Assembly (NCBI GenBank): GCA_902624085.1
Contig: CACNWD010000011.1
Span: 1-39,355 of the forward strand
Reading direction: 5' to 3'
Length of the DNA stretch: 39,355 bases
From: an uncultured Prochlorococcus sp.
GTDB lineage: Bacteria; Cyanobacteriota; Cyanobacteriia; PCC-6307; Cyanobiaceae
The notes beneath the pieces are model-generated. The model saw nothing but the letters and a program-made list of their open reading frames with translations. It made no database searches and had not been told where the DNA came from. The position numbers were made by a program, and so were the translations under genes. The first letter of the stretch is position 1, and each line of letters starts with the position of its first letter. This document shows, piece after piece, positions 10,621-21,671 of this stretch.

Positions 10621-11618
10621 GAAATAATTTTAATAAAATTTTTATTCCAAATTACTTTTACTCCATTTGAAAAACATTTCTGGCCAGAATTTTTTGTAAA
10701 AACTTGTTTAGATAGGTCATCAATGTTTTTTGAACTAATTTGCTTTCTGCATTTTGTTTTTAACAGAGAATGTAAAAGTGTTGCTCGAGCTTGTGTACCT
10801 AATTCATTTAACATTGCCCTTTTTATCCCGTCATCACATAAACAGGATTTTATAGCTAGTTCACATAATTCTGATCTCTCTTGGCTATAGTTCATTATTT
10901 TTTCTATAAAATTGTTGATTCTATGGCTACAACCAGGATAGATTGCTTCGAGCTCACTCATAACTTTTTGCCTGACTAAATTTCTTTTTAGTCGTGTATC
11001 AGCATTTGTAGGATCTATCCAAAAAGGAATTTTTAGTTCTTTGCATATAGCTTTAGTGTCATCTCTGCTAAAAATCATTAAAGGTCTTACTAAAAAATAA
11101 TCTTCATTTAATAACCTTTTGCTAGGAATACCGCTTAATCCACTAAGGTTGCTCCCTCTCGCTAGATTTAAAAGAAATGTTTCGGAATTATCTGTGCTTG
11201 TGTGACCTGTAACAACATATAAGTCATTATATCTCTTATTTTTAGAGCAAATTATCGAAGCTTTTTCGTATAATTTTTGATATCTCCATTTTCTGGCTTT
11301 TTCTTCTGTTGATATATCGATTTCATCTGCACAGTCTTTATGAAAAATAATCTTCTTTTGGAGACAATAATTTTGCAATTCTTTTGCAAATTCTTCTGAT
11401 TTATTGTGCCATTTATGATTTCCATGCCAAACATTTAAAGACCAATTATGGTGCTCTTTAATATCATCTAGTAAAGTAATTAATGCCATTGAATCTTGTC
11501 CGCCTGATACGCTTACAAGTAAATGAATGCCATTCGGTATGAAATTTACACTATTAAGAATCGACTGATGAAATATATGATGCCATTTGGTCCAATTATT
11601 TTTTAATTTATTAACCAT
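10617..11618 (-). CDS. tilS: tRNA(Ile)-lysidine synthase
   Basis: Converts C34 of the CAU-anticodon tRNA-Ile to lysidine using ATP and lysine, so that AUA is read as isoleucine. AUA is frequent in this AT-rich coding style, so the enzyme should be essential here. The PP-loop SGGQDS is at residues 38-43, and the N-type ATPase core continues to about residue 220, including GHTSTDNSET and LARGSNLSGLSG. The C-terminal part is short compared with E. coli TilS (432 aa), as is common in cyanobacteria. The gene overlaps rnj tail to tail. Confidence 0.94.
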   Translation of the reverse strand: MVNKLKNNWTKWHHIFHQSILNSVNFIPNGIHLLVSVSGGQDSMALITLLDDIKEHHNWSLNVWHGNHKWHNKSEEFAKELQNYCLQKKIIFHKDCADEIDISTEEKARKWRYQKLYEKASIICSKNKRYNDLYVVTGHTSTDNSETFLLNLARGSNLSGLSGIPSKRLLNEDYFLVRPLMIFSRDDTKAICKELKIPFWIDPTNADTRLKRNLVRQKVMSELEAIYPGCSHRINNFIEKIMNYSQERSELCELAIKSCLCDDGIKRAMLNELGTQARATLLHSLLKTKCRKQISSKNIDDLSKQVFTKNSGQKCFSNGVKVIWNKNFIKIIS

Positions 11619-11699
11619 TTGTTGAAGTCAAATAATATTTAAAAAAATATGCTTTTTTATAAAAGAATGTCACAATCAGGGAGTAAATACATCTAGTCA

Positions 11700-12476
11700 A
11701 TGACTCTGATTAATCAATTGCCACAAAAAGTTCAGAAAGAACTTTATAAAAAATCATTATTAAAAATAATATCAGGACTGAATAATTTTGATATTGAATC
11801 TGTACAAATGATTGCGAAGGCTGCTGCTATAGGGGGGGCAGATGTTGTTGACATAGCTTGTAAACCTTTATTAGTAGAAAAGGTTTTAGATATAACTTCC
11901 TTGCCAGTTTGTGTAAGTGCTGTAGAACCCACATTATTTATTGATTCTGTTAAAGCTGGTGCAACATTTATTGAAATTGGAAATTTTGATTCTTTTTACG
12001 AAAAAGGAATAAATTTTTCAGCGAATAAAGTCTTATCTTTGACAAAAGAAACTAAAGATTTACTGCCACATATTCCACTATCAGTCACGGTTCCGCATAC
12101 AATTTCTTTGGATAAACAAGTAGATCTTGCACTACAATTAATCAAAGAAGGTGTTGATATTATTCAAACAGAGGGGGGTAAAAGTTCCAAGCCATATAGT
12201 CCTGGTATACAAGGATTATTTGAAAAATCTGTGCCAACATTAGCTGCGACATTTGCTATTAAAAAGGAATTTATAAAGAATGCAATAGATAATCCAATTA
12301 TGTGTGCTTCTGGATTGTCTCAAATTACCTGTCCTTTTGCTATTACTGCTGGTGCTTCAGCCGTAGGTGTTGGGAGTGTAATCAATAAACTAGATAATAT
12401 GGTGGGAATGATTGCAGGGATAAGAGGTTTAAAAGAATCTTTAGATAATTCATTAAATACTCAAAAAATTTCTTAG
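11700..12476 (+). CDS. Ycf23-like protein (DUF561)
   Basis: Conserved protein of cyanobacteria and some plastids with no assigned reaction. The 258 residues read as an alternating beta/alpha barrel: GGADVVDIAC near residue 47, VCVSAVEP, GATFIEIGNFD, GVDIIQTEGG and, near the end, GASAVGVGSVIN, which resembles the phosphate-binding end of TIM-barrel enzymes. The start is ATG at 11700. It lies 81 bp from the divergent tilS and 24 bp before uvrB on the same strand, so it may share a transcript with uvrB. I recognise the family, not the function. Confidence 0.8.
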   Translation: MTLINQLPQKVQKELYKKSLLKIISGLNNFDIESVQMIAKAAAIGGADVVDIACKPLLVEKVLDITSLPVCVSAVEPTLFIDSVKAGATFIEIGNFDSFYEKGINFSANKVLSLTKETKDLLPHIPLSVTVPHTISLDKQVDLALQLIKEGVDIIQTEGGKSSKPYSPGIQGLFEKSVPTLAATFAIKKEFIKNAIDNPIMCASGLSQITCPFAITAGASAVGVGSVINKLDNMVGMIAGIRGLKESLDNSLNTQKIS

Positions 12477-12500
12477 TATATTTCTAGCTGTTACTAGAAA

Positions 12501-14540
12501 GTGAATAATTATCAACTTAATGCACCATATGAACCGAAAGGTGATCAACCTAGTGCTATTAGAAGTTTGGTAAAAGGAGTTAATACAGGTGAAAAGTTTC
12601 AAACACTTCTTGGGGCCACTGGAACCGGAAAAACTTTTACAATCGCAAATGTAATTGCTCAAACAGGTAGACCTGCTTTAGTTCTTGCTCATAATAAAAC
12701 CCTAGCCGCACAATTATGTAATGAATTAAGACAGTTCTTTCCAAAAAATGCCGTTGAATATTTTATTTCTTATTACGACTATTATCAGCCTGAAGCATAT
12801 GTTCCAGTAAGTGATACATATATTGCAAAAACAGCATCAATTAACGAAGAAATTGACATGTTGAGACATTCTGCTACAAGATCATTATTTGAGAGGAAAG
12901 ACGTTATCGTTGTTGCATCCATCAGTTGTATTTATGGGCTTGGGATTCCTAGTGAATATCTGAAAGCAGCTGTAAAATTTAAAGTTGGTGAAACAATTAA
13001 TTTAAGATCTTCTTTAAGAGAATTAGTAAATAATCAATACTCTAGGAATGATGTTGAAATAAGTAGAGGTAGGTTTCGGATTAAAGGCGATGTCCTTGAA
13101 GTTGGTCCAGCTTATGAGGATAGAATTATCAGAATTGAATTCTTTGGTGATGAAATTGAAGCGATTAGATATGTAGATCCCTTAACAGGTGAAATATTAG
13201 AAAGTTTAGATCAAGTCAGTGTATATCCTGCAAAGCATTTTGTTACTCCTAAAGAAAGACTAGAGAGTGCAATTTATGAAATCAAGCAAGAATTAAAATC
13301 ACAATTAGATTTTTTTGTTAATAATGGACAGTTATTAGAAGCCCAAAGATTAGAACAAAGAACTAAATACGATTTAGAAATGCTGAAAGAAGTCGGATAC
13401 TGTAATGGGGTGGAAAATTATGCAAGACATTTAGCGGGAAGAGAAGCCGGAACCCCACCAGAATGTTTAATTGATTACTTCCCTGATGATTGGTTATTAG
13501 TTGTAGATGAAAGTCATGTTACTTGTCCACAGCTTCATGCTATGTATAACGGAGATCAAGCAAGAAAAAAAGTATTAATTGAGCATGGTTTTAGATTACC
13601 TAGTGCGGCCGATAATAGGCCATTAAAATGTGAGGAATTTTGGGATAAATCAAAACAGACTCTTTTTGTAAGTGCAACGCCTGGTCAATGGGAGTTAGAT
13701 CAATCTAACGGTGACTTTGTGGAACAAGTGATTAGACCTACAGGTGTACTTGATCCTTTGATTGATGTGAGGCCAAGTAAGGGGCAGATAGATGATCTTT
13801 TATCTGAAATTCGAGTCAGATCAGAAAAAAATCAAAGAGTTCTTGTCACTACGCTTACAAAAAGGATGGCAGAGGATCTTACCGACTTTTTATCAGATAA
13901 TAAAATTAGAGTGAGATATTTACATTCTGAAATTCATTCGATTGAAAGAATTGAAATTATTCAAGATCTCAGGCTAGGTGAATATGATGTTTTGGTTGGG
14001 GTTAATTTGTTGAGAGAAGGATTAGATTTACCCGAAGTATCTTTAGTAGCTATATTAGATGCTGATAAAGAGGGTTTTTTAAGAGCAGAACGTTCATTAA
14101 TTCAAACAATTGGAAGAGCCGCTAGGCATGTTGAGGGCGTTGCTTTACTCTATGCAGATAATTTCACAGATTCTATGAAGAAAGCAATTTCTGAAACTGA
14201 TAGACGTCGAGCGATACAGGAAGAATATAATCGAATTAATGGGATAACTCCACAAGCAGCAGGTAAAAAAATTGAAAATTCTATATTATCTTTTTTAGAG
14301 TTATCAAGAAAATTAGAAGCTGGTGGATTTTCAAAAGATATTATAAAAGTAGTAAATAACAAAACAGATGAGATTTTGAACTCGAATGATGATATTTGTT
14401 TATTAGAGGAGATGCCAGAGCTGATTGAGAAATTGGAATTAAAAATGAAAAATGCTGCTTCAGATTTAAACTTTGAAGAAGCTGCAAATTTAAGAGATAG
14501 AATAAAAAAATTAAGACAAAAGCTAGCAAGAAATACTTAA
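12501..14540 (+). CDS. uvrB: Excinuclease ABC subunit B
   Basis: Damage-verification helicase of nucleotide excision repair; it receives the lesion from UvrA and recruits UvrC. Walker A GATGTGKT is at residues 38-45. The beta-hairpin that clamps [13 protein letters not shown], is at 91-100, with the DESH-type Walker B in VVDESH later. Helicase motifs V and VI ([21 protein letters not shown]) follow, and a C-terminal UVR motif rich in AANLRDRI contacts UvrC. It starts with GTG at 12501 (679 aa), a normal length. It ends one base from the stop codon of the convergent lysC. Confidence 0.97.
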   Translation: MNNYQLNAPYEPKGDQPSAIRSLVKGVNTGEKFQTLLGATGTGKTFTIANVIAQTGRPALVLAHNKTLAAQLCNELRQFFPKNAVEYFISYYDYYQPEAYVPVSDTYIAKTASINEEIDMLRHSATRSLFERKDVIVVASISCIYGLGIPSEYLKAAVKFKVGETINLRSSLRELVNNQYSRNDVEISRGRFRIKGDVLEVGPAYEDRIIRIEFFGDEIEAIRYVDPLTGEILESLDQVSVYPAKHFVTPKERLESAIYEIKQELKSQLDFFVNNGQLLEAQRLEQRTKYDLEMLKEVGYCNGVENYARHLAGREAGTPPECLIDYFPDDWLLVVDESHVTCPQLHAMYNGDQARKKVLIEHGFRLPSAADNRPLKCEEFWDKSKQTLFVSATPGQWELDQSNGDFVEQVIRPTGVLDPLIDVRPSKGQIDDLLSEIRVRSEKNQRVLVTTLTKRMAEDLTDFLSDNKIRVRYLHSEIHSIERIEIIQDLRLGEYDVLVGVNLLREGLDLPEVSLVAILDADKEGFLRAERSLIQTIGRAARHVEGVALLYADNFTDSMKKAISETDRRRAIQEEYNRINGITPQAAGKKIENSILSFLELSRKLEAGGFSKDIIKVVNNKTDEILNSNDDICLLEEMPELIEKLELKMKNAASDLNFEEAANLRDRIKKLRQKLARNT

Positions 14541-14541
14541 A

Positions 14542-16301
14542 TTATTCATTTAATTTAAAATACTTATGGATAGCATTTACTGCCTTATTACAATCTTTCT
14601 CAAGAACAATACATGATGTTCTAATCTCACTAGTTGCAATCATTTCAATATTAATATTTTCGTTGGCAAGCGCTCTAAATATTTTTGCAGCAGTTCCTTC
14701 TTTACAAGCCATTCCTGCACCAACAGCGCTTACTTTAGCTATGGCTAGACCATCTTCCAATCTTGATTCAGGATATTTTTTAATTAACATTTTTAAAACA
14801 TTTTCTGCATTCAGTCTGTCTTCTTTGCTCATGGTGAAACTAATATCTTTTGTATTTAATTCACTATTTCTCTCGGATTGAACGATAGTATCAAAAATTA
14901 AATTTGCTTCAGCCAGCGCTAAGCAGATTGAAGCTGCAACTCCTGGCTTGTCTGGTAAATTTCTAAAACTAACTTGTACTTGATTCTTATCTAGAGCAAT
15001 TCCTCTAACTTCTGGTTTATCCTTTTTCTCTGAAATAGGATTAATAAAAATTTGGTTAGAACATAATTTAAATTTCTCCCCGACAAATCTAATTGCTTTC
15101 CCGATATCTTTTAAATTTATTACGCAACTTACTTTTATTTCACTTGTAGCTATGAGTCTTACATTTATACTAGCTTTTGAGAGGGTATCAAAGAATTCTG
15201 CAGAAATACTCGGTCTCCCCATTATTCCTGCTCCTTGAATACTTAATTTAGTCATATTTTGTGTGATACTGTATTTCCCTCCTATTTGAGAAATGATTAA
15301 ATCGCATTGCTCTATTGTTTTTTCTAAGAACTTTTCTGAAATAGTAAACGTAATATCATTACTATTTTCTTCTCGCGTAGCTTGAATTATTAAATCTACA
15401 TTTATTTTGGCTTTGGATAATTCTTCAAAAATTTGTGCGGCAATTCCTGGTTTATCTGGAAGTTCATATAAACCAAAAACAACTTGATTTTCAAGAATTT
15501 CAAGACTATTTACTGTTTTTGTTAATTCTAAGCTTCCTCTAGATAATTTTAAGGGTTTGATATCACTTAGTAAAAGTGTTCCTTGCTGATCAGTTTCACT
15601 AGATTTTACATATAGTTTTATTCCATAATTTCTTGCTATTTCAACAGCTCTAGGATGTAGTACAGAAGCACCGACACTTGCTAATTCCAACATTTCTTCA
15701 CAGCTAATCGCATCTAGAAGTTTTGCATTGTTTACTATTCTTGGATCAGTTGTTAATACTCCTGGAACATCTGTATATATTTCGCAGGTTTCTGCGCCTA
15801 AAGCTGTTGATAGAGCAACTGCAGAGGTATCTGATCCACCTCTCCCTAATGTTGTTATTTCCATTGAACCGTTATGACTTAAACTTGAACCTTGAAATCC
15901 TGCAATTACTACTACGTAACCTTGGGCTAAATGGTCCTCTATTCTACTGGTTTTGATTTCAAGAATTCTTGCTTTTCCATGAATTGATTCTGTAATAATG
16001 CCAACTTGACTACCAGTCATAGAGATGGCTGGAACCCCGTATTCATTAAGTGCGATAGATAGTAGAGCAATGGTAACTTGTTCTCCTGTAGAAAGCAGCA
16101 TATCCAGCTCTCTTCTGGGAGGATTTTTGCTTAATGAATAAGCTAAGTTATTTAAATTATCTGTAGAGTCTCCCATCGCTGAAACTACAATTACTATGTC
16201 ATGTCCAGCGTCTTTGCTCTGACTTATATTCTTTGCAATATTTTTAATTTTATTAATGCTGCCAACTGAAGTTCCGCCAAATTTTTTACTAATAATGCCA
16301 T
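14542..16301 (-). CDS. lysC: Aspartate kinase, frameshifted near its start in this sequence
   Basis: Phosphorylates aspartate, the entry step to lysine, threonine and methionine; its product is the substrate of Asd in this window. The kinase domain is followed by a C-terminal half with four ACT-type segments (for example LPDKPGIAAQIF and LPDKPGVAASIC), the sites of lysine/threonine feedback in cyanobacterial enzymes. The catalytic KFGGTSVGS motif is in the main frame, but the only suitable ATG (16299-16301) encodes MALLVK in a neighbouring frame. Adding one base to the six-base T run at 16282-16287 (an A run in the gene) joins them into MALLVKKFGGTS. That gives 586 codons, the length I recall for this enzyme in relatives. 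Starting at the first in-frame ATG (16174-16176) would delete the catalytic motif. It could be an assembly error, a real mutation, or a slippage-dependent gene. Confidence 0.88.
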
Positions 16302-16337
16302 AATTAAATAATAATAAAATACTTAATCAAACTTTCA

Positions 16338-17318
16338 TTAAGTTAGTGAAGCTAAATTTTCTGTAAAAACATTTATGGGATTGTTACCTTTTTTTAGAAA
16401 TAATTCAATATCAAGTAATTTAATCATTAAATCAATTAAAAAATTTGGATCACAATTTTTTATTTTTTTTCTTATAAAAAATATTCTTTTTGGATTTGCG
16501 ATGCCTGCAAGTTGGCTGATTTTTGATAAATCATTCTCATCTGAAAGTAATAAAACTATTGTATGAATTCTTATTTGACTCGTTAATCCTGAGATTAATC
16601 TTAAGGGAGGTTCTCCTTGATTTATTAGAGTATTAATATGATTAATACTTTGAGAAATGTCTTTTTCAATTAGAGAATCAATGATTTTAAATATATTTGA
16701 TTGTTGTTCAAAAAATATTGATTCAATATCTTTAACGGTTAGCAAGTCTTTATCTTTTGCAGATAAGTAAAGTAAGGCTTTTCGTAATTCATTATCTAAT
16801 TTTGTACTCTCAGTTCCGATAGATTCTATGATTGCTTGAGCTGCATTTTCCTCTAAATTGATATTTAAATTTCTTGAAATTTCTTCAACATGTTTGACTT
16901 GACTATCATAATCCCAAATGTCGGGTAAATTATAAGATGATTCAAATGCTTTTTTGGATTTGATAAGTGTCTTTAAAACTTTGGTAGTTTTCATTCTTGC
17001 ATCAGGCTTATCTGTGCAAAATAATATTAAGAAAGTTGAGTCAGGGATATTTTTTGCAGAGAATTCAAATTTAGCTGCAAATTTATCATTTTTAATATTA
17101 AATATTGGATTATTTTTTAATATGATAATTCTTGATCCATCTCCCAAAGGCGCATTTTGAGTCTCTTCTAATGCTTTAAAAACTTGATTTTCATCATTAC
17201 CATCTAATTTACTTAGATTAAAAGACTTCCAGTATTCTGAAATATTTGAATCAATAATTTTTTCTATCTTATTTTCACAGGATTTTATGTCGTTACCCCA
17301 TATAATTTGAATTGGCAT
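16338..17318 (-). CDS. holA: DNA polymerase III subunit delta
   Basis: The clamp-opening 'wrench' subunit of the clamp loader, partner of DnaX in this window. The 326 residues begin with the typical PIQIIWGND strand where AAA+ proteins would have a Walker A; delta lacks a functional ATP site, and none is seen here. The C-terminal third is helical, with the family-like segment GEPPLRLISGLTSQIRIH. Sequence conservation in this family is low, so the call rests on overall pattern and length. It lies 36 bp upstream of the lysC start on the same strand and is divergent from cobH over 50 bp. Confidence 0.88.
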   Translation of the reverse strand: MPIQIIWGNDIKSCENKIEKIIDSNISEYWKSFNLSKLDGNDENQVFKALEETQNAPLGDGSRIIILKNNPIFNIKNDKFAAKFEFSAKNIPDSTFLILFCTDKPDARMKTTKVLKTLIKSKKAFESSYNLPDIWDYDSQVKHVEEISRNLNINLEENAAQAIIESIGTESTKLDNELRKALLYLSAKDKDLLTVKDIESIFFEQQSNIFKIIDSLIEKDISQSINHINTLINQGEPPLRLISGLTSQIRIHTIVLLLSDENDLSKISQLAGIANPKRIFFIRKKIKNCDPNFLIDLMIKLLDIELFLKKGNNPINVFTENLASLT

Positions 17319-17368
17319 CTAATTATCCATTTATATTAATGTCTCCTAATAATTAAATTTTTACTTGA

Positions 17369-17995
17369 ATGATTAATGATCATCCTATTTTCTTAGAAAG
17401 TATTAAATTTATTAATTCTAAATTAACTAAGAATAATTTGAAGCGCATAGAATTAAAGGTTTTAGAAAGACTAATTCATACTTCTGGAGATTTTCAAATC
17501 CAAGAGCTTTTAGAATTTAGTGAAAATGTATGTGAAAGAACTTTAGAGTCTTTAAAGTTAGGAGCTCCAATATTAACAGATACAGATATGGCTGCTGCTG
17601 CCATTAAAGCAATGGCTAATAGATGTAATAGGAATAAAGTCTTTTCGGCTAAAAAATGGGTAATAGATGATTTAGAAATATCTTGTACTAAAACTGCTTA
17701 TGGTATAGAGCATGCTTGGTTAGATCTCTCAAAAAAATACTATGGCAAAATTTCACCTATTGTCGTTTTTGGAAGTTCTCCAACCGGGTTAGAAAAATTA
17801 TTAGATATTTTGGAAGTTTGCGATAATAAACCAACTTTAATTATTGGTATGCCTGTGGGTTTTATTGGTGTTGAGAAAAGTAAACAAAGGCTATTAGCGA
17901 CCAATTTACCTTATATAGTTATGGGTTCAACGAGAGGGGGCGCAGCAATGGCGGGTGCAACAGTTAATGCCCTTTTAAGAGAATCAATCCAATAA
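17369..17995 (+). CDS. cobH: Precorrin-8X methylmutase
   Basis: Moves a methyl group from C-11 to C-12 to form hydrogenobyrinate or cobyrinate, a late corrin-ring step in vitamin B12 synthesis (CobH/CbiC family). The catalytic histidine is H37 in RLIHTSGDF. LTDTDMAAAAI around residues 68-78 and the C-terminal GSTRGGAAMAGATVNAL are family signatures. At 208 aa it is full length. It is a single-gene plus-strand unit between holA and mutS; its stop is 4 bp from the mutS stop. Its presence implies that this organism makes its own corrinoid (pseudocobalamin in marine picocyanobacteria, from general knowledge). Confidence 0.94.
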   Translation: MINDHPIFLESIKFINSKLTKNNLKRIELKVLERLIHTSGDFQIQELLEFSENVCERTLESLKLGAPILTDTDMAAAAIKAMANRCNRNKVFSAKKWVIDDLEISCTKTAYGIEHAWLDLSKKYYGKISPIVVFGSSPTGLEKLLDILEVCDNKPTLIIGMPVGFIGVEKSKQRLLATNLPYIVMGSTRGGAAMAGATVNALLRESIQ

Positions 17996-17999
17996 ATTC

Positions 18000-20762
18000 C
18001 TAAGCTGCTTTATTACTAATTAATTCGATATTTATTTCATCAGCAAATTTATTACTTGCTTCTAAATGATTTAAAATGCAATTAGCTTTTGTTATGACTT
18101 TTTGAGGAATACCGGCTAGTCTGGCAGCTTCGATGCCATAACTTTTATTTGATCCGCCTTTTTCAATCTTATGACAAAAATCAAGTTTATTTTTTAAATT
18201 TTTTACTATTACTTGAAAATTTTCAACATTTTTTTGTGTATTTTTTAGATAATTTAATTCATGGTAATGTGTAGCAAAAATGCATTTACAAAAAATTTCT
18301 GAAGCGATATATTCACTTACAGACCAAGCTATTGATAATCCATCAAAAGTTGATGTTCCTCGACCTATCTCATCTAGCAATACTAATGAATTTTTGGTGG
18401 CTTGATTTAAAATTGAAGCTGTTTCAGCCATCTCTACCATGAACGTAGACTGGCCAGTTGATTGATCATCAACAGCGCCGACTCTTGTAAATATTCTATC
18501 TACTACTTTTATAATTGCATTACTTGCAGGAACAAAGCTTCCTATTTGAGCCAAAATTTGAATAAGGCCAATTTGTCTTATGAAACAACTTTTGCCACTA
18601 GCATTTGGCCCTGTCAATATAATTAAGCTTTGAGTATCGTTAAAGATAATATCGTTAGGAATAAATTTATGTTCATCTAATAATTGTTCAACTATAGGGT
18701 TTCTTCCATCTTGTACTTGAGTTAAGTTTGAATCTATATCTTCTATAGCAATCATTTTGGGCTGAATAAAATTATTTTCAATTGCTGCCAATGCTAAACC
18801 TAATGAAGCATCTAGACTTGCAATTGATTTCGCTATTGATCTTATCTCTTTAGTCTTTTCTGCTACTGATATTCTTAATTCACAAAAAATTTCATATTCT
18901 TTTGAAGCTGCTCGATTTTTAATCTCAAATATCTTACTTTCTTGAGACTTTATTGCTGCAGTTATATATCTCTCTTCATTAGTGAGTGTTTGCCTTTTAA
19001 TCCAATGATTTGGAGCCAAATTGACTTTTGATTTATTAATAGAAATATAGTAGCCAAAGTTCCTGTGAAATTGAATTTTTAAATTTGCAATTTTGCTTAA
19101 CTTTCTTTCTTTTATTTCTTCATTATTTAGCCAGTCACTATAGTCATCAATAACATTTCTCAATCCATCCAGAGTATTATCGACCCCATCATGAATTAAT
19201 CCTCCTTCACTAATATTTAATGGGGGGTAATTAATAAGAGTATTAGAAATTTTATCTGCTAATTTAATAAGTTCGGAATTAGGTTTCTTTAATTGTTTAA
19301 CCCAATTTGGTAATTCATAATTAAAAGATTCTATGGTTGATCTTAGCCGTGGCAATCTTTTTAGTCCTTCTGATATGGCTATAAGATCTCTTGCAGTTGC
19401 TTGCCCAGCCCATGCTCTACCTGCAAGTCTTTCAAGATCCCCCATGGCCCTGAGGAGGTTCTGAGTGTCACTCCGAATCTTTTTTGAGTCTATAAAATTT
19501 TTTATAATATTTTGTCTCATTGAGATTTCCTTAATGTTGATTAAAGGGAAATCGATCCAATTTCTTAAACATCTCGCACCCATGCATGTATAAGTTCTGT
19601 CAATGCTCCAAAGTAATGAACCAACATATTGATTTTCTCTTTGAGTATGAATAATCTCGAGATTTTTTTTAGTTTGATAATCAATGATTAAATGATCGTT
19701 GGAGAAATTCATCTGTGGGAAATCTAGTGAAATTTTCACTGAAGAGTCATTTTCATGCTCTGCTGGATTTATTTTTACAAGGTAAGTTAATAATCCACCT
19801 AAAGACCTAGTGGCATTATTTAGATTTTTTAATCCAAGACCTTCTAATGTCTTAACTTCAAAATATGTTTTTATCGCTTTTGAGGCTTCAATAAGGCTGA
19901 AATCCGTTTTTTGAGTAATTGTAAATTTTAATAATTTTCCTTGAATTGTAAGAAGATTTTTTTCTCCCTCACTACCTATTATAATTTCTGACGCATCTAG
20001 TTTTGTTATTTCATCGCGAAGTTTACTTAACGATTGACCTTCTTGAGAAATTAATTCACCAGTACTTACATCAGCTCTAGAAATACCCCAAAGTGAGTCT
20101 TCAGTCGATTTTGCTGCTTCAATATAAATAGCTGTTATCCAATTATTTTTCTTTGCGACTAACATTCCTTCCTCAATGACTGTTCCAGGAGTAATAATTC
20201 TTGTAATAGCTCTTTTGATAGGTCCGCCGTTCTTTCCTAAACTTTTTTCTATTTGGTCACAAATTACAATTGAATGATTTTTTTTGATTAATTCTGAACT
20301 ATATCTTTCTAAAGCATGATGGGGTATGCCTGCCATTGGAACCCTACCAACAGCTTTACCTCCATCTTTACTTGTAAGAGTTATTTCAAGTGTTTCTGAA
20401 ATTAAAATAGCATCTTCAAAAAAACACTCAAAGAAATCTCCTAATCTATATAGCAATAAGTGATTTTCATTTTCTTCCTTGAGTGATACGTAATGCTTGA
20501 GTACTGGAGCTAATTTTTCTTTCTCTACAGTTTTAAAACTATTGGACTTATCACTGACTAAATCGTGCGTATTTGTACTTGATAAAATACTTTTGTTACA
20601 ATTACTATTTGTAGAATTTTTTCTCGCTCTTGGCCTATTTTTTCCGTTAATGGCTAAAGCTTCATTTGTTAAATTTTCACACTTAGAAATATTACTGTAC
20701 GTAGTTACTGTCTTAGTTTCGTCGCCAAATAAACTTTTTTGAATCAGATTATCATCAGTCAT
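18000..20762 (-). CDS. mutS: DNA mismatch repair protein MutS
   Basis: Recognises mismatches and starts repair. The mismatch-reading F-x-E motif is F110-F-E112 in LGDFFECF. Connector, lever and clamp domains follow. The ATPase has Walker A GPNASGKS at 718-725, Walker B LLDEIGRG and the signature STFDG. The protein is 920 aa, longer than E. coli MutS (853), mainly because about 75 polar residues rich in Asn, Ser and Lys precede the mismatch-binding domain, where E. coli has its F-x-E at 36-38. The ATG at 20762 is the first in frame, so the extension is encoded; whether it is translated is not known. It is divergent from psbZ. Confidence 0.96.
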   Translation of the reverse strand: MTDDNLIQKSLFGDETKTVTTYSNISKCENLTNEALAINGKNRPRARKNSTNSNCNKSILSSTNTHDLVSDKSNSFKTVEKEKLAPVLKHYVSLKEENENHLLLYRLGDFFECFFEDAILISETLEITLTSKDGGKAVGRVPMAGIPHHALERYSSELIKKNHSIVICDQIEKSLGKNGGPIKRAITRIITPGTVIEEGMLVAKKNNWITAIYIEAAKSTEDSLWGISRADVSTGELISQEGQSLSKLRDEITKLDASEIIIGSEGEKNLLTIQGKLLKFTITQKTDFSLIEASKAIKTYFEVKTLEGLGLKNLNNATRSLGGLLTYLVKINPAEHENDSSVKISLDFPQMNFSNDHLIIDYQTKKNLEIIHTQRENQYVGSLLWSIDRTYTCMGARCLRNWIDFPLINIKEISMRQNIIKNFIDSKKIRSDTQNLLRAMGDLERLAGRAWAGQATARDLIAISEGLKRLPRLRSTIESFNYELPNWVKQLKKPNSELIKLADKISNTLINYPPLNISEGGLIHDGVDNTLDGLRNVIDDYSDWLNNEEIKERKLSKIANLKIQFHRNFGYYISINKSKVNLAPNHWIKRQTLTNEERYITAAIKSQESKIFEIKNRAASKEYEIFCELRISVAEKTKEIRSIAKSIASLDASLGLALAAIENNFIQPKMIAIEDIDSNLTQVQDGRNPIVEQLLDEHKFIPNDIIFNDTQSLIILTGPNASGKSCFIRQIGLIQILAQIGSFVPASNAIIKVVDRIFTRVGAVDDQSTGQSTFMVEMAETASILNQATKNSLVLLDEIGRGTSTFDGLSIAWSVSEYIASEIFCKCIFATHYHELNYLKNTQKNVENFQVIVKNLKNKLDFCHKIEKGGSNKSYGIEAARLAGIPQKVITKANCILNHLEASNKFADEINIELISNKAA

Positions 20763-20867
20763 CTTTTTTTTAATACTAAATAGATATTAGAGACATATTC
20801 TGATTTTGCATTTTACAACTCACTAAGAGTATGTAAATTTTTTCCAAAAAATGCTTTTTTATGAGAA

Positions 20868-20873
20868 TATAAT
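20868..20873 (+). promoter_or_regulatory. Candidate -10 box for psbZ
   Basis: A perfect TATAAT at 20868-20873 lies 26 bp before the psbZ ATG at 20900, in the 137-bp gap between the divergent mutS and psbZ. The matching -35 region, around TTTCCA at 20841-20846, is weak. A start about 20 bases upstream of the ATG would leave a short leader. This is position and consensus only. Confidence 0.45.
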
Positions 20874-20899
20874 ATCCATATAACTTTAATCGCAAAATT

Positions 20900-21097
20900 A
20901 TGCAGGCTGTAAATTTCTTTTTTGTAAATGCTCTTCTTTTCTCATCTTTAATTGCAGTAATTGGTGTACCTGTATTGTATGTGACTCAGCCTTCAACAGA
21001 AGAAGGTCAAAAAGAAAACAGACGAAAAATTTATTCAATTGCCGCTGTCTGGGTCGTTTTAGTGTTCGTAACCGGAATTGTTTCCTCTTTAGTTTGA
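20900..21097 (+). CDS. psbZ: Photosystem II protein PsbZ (Ycf9)
   Basis: A 65-aa thylakoid membrane protein at the periphery of photosystem II, helping to stabilise antenna contacts. Two hydrophobic helices are visible: residues 5-28 (FFFVNALLFSSLIAVIGVPV) and 44-63 (YSIAAVWVVLVFVTGIVS), joined by a charged loop with EEGQKENRR. The IGVPVLYVTQP segment after helix 1 and the VWVVLVFVTGIVSSLV end match the PsbZ pattern (GVPV, then LVxxVGxLNS). It stands between mutS and ribH, an arrangement I recall from other Prochlorococcus. It is one of the clearest signs of an oxygenic phototroph here. Confidence 0.85.
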   Translation: MQAVNFFFVNALLFSSLIAVIGVPVLYVTQPSTEEGQKENRRKIYSIAAVWVVLVFVTGIVSSLV

Positions 21098-21144
21098 TCT
21101 AATACACTTTACGTGAGAATCTATATAATATATGCAAAATTTAA

Positions 21145-21621
21145 ATGACAATTTATGAGGGATCTTTTACTAATGCTTCATCTTTAAAAGTTGGCATAGT
21201 AATTGCTAGATTTAACGATCTAATCACAAATAAAATTTTAGCTGGATGTCTTGATTGTCTTAAGAGGCATGGCTTAGATATTTCAGATGATAGTGAAAAT
21301 TTAGACATGGTTTGGGTCCCGGGTTCATTTGAATTACCTATAGCAGCAAAAGCTATGATTCAGAAATCTGACTACGATGTAATTATTTCACTAGGAGCAG
21401 TAATAAAAGGAGAAACTTCTCATTATGATGTTGTTGTCAATGAAGCTAGTAAAGGTATAGCCAAAATTGCACATGATAATAATGTTCCAATCATTTTTGG
21501 TGTTTTAACAACTGATACTATGCAGCAGGCATTAGAGCGCGCAGGAATCAAGAATAATCTAGGTTGGAATTATGCATTGCAAGCTATTGAGATGGGATCT
21601 TTAATAAAAACTCTAAAATAG
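21145..21621 (+). CDS. ribH: 6,7-dimethyl-8-ribityllumazine synthase
   Basis: Joins 5-amino-6-ribitylamino-uracil with dihydroxybutanone phosphate, the penultimate step of riboflavin synthesis. The family signatures are present: ARFND at residues 20-24, VPGSFELP near 54, and the substrate-binding [14 protein letters not shown] with the catalytic histidine. [11 protein letters not shown] lies near the C-terminus. At 158 aa it is full length. It follows psbZ by 47 bp and directly precedes tRNA-Gly, marking the last core gene before the island. Confidence 0.96.
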   Translation: MTIYEGSFTNASSLKVGIVIARFNDLITNKILAGCLDCLKRHGLDISDDSENLDMVWVPGSFELPIAAKAMIQKSDYDVIISLGAVIKGETSHYDVVVNEASKGIAKIAHDNNVPIIFGVLTTDTMQQALERAGIKNNLGWNYALQAIEMGSLIKTLK

Positions 21622-21671
21622 AATTGTAATTTTTTTATTTTTTTACTTTAGTAAGATATTATAAATAGTAT

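Noticed and set aside
14542-16176. lysC taken as a 544-aa protein from the first in-frame ATG at 16174-16176
   Set aside because: It would lack the KFGGTS catalytic motif, which is encoded upstream in the same frame; the frameshift explanation restores a full-length enzyme.
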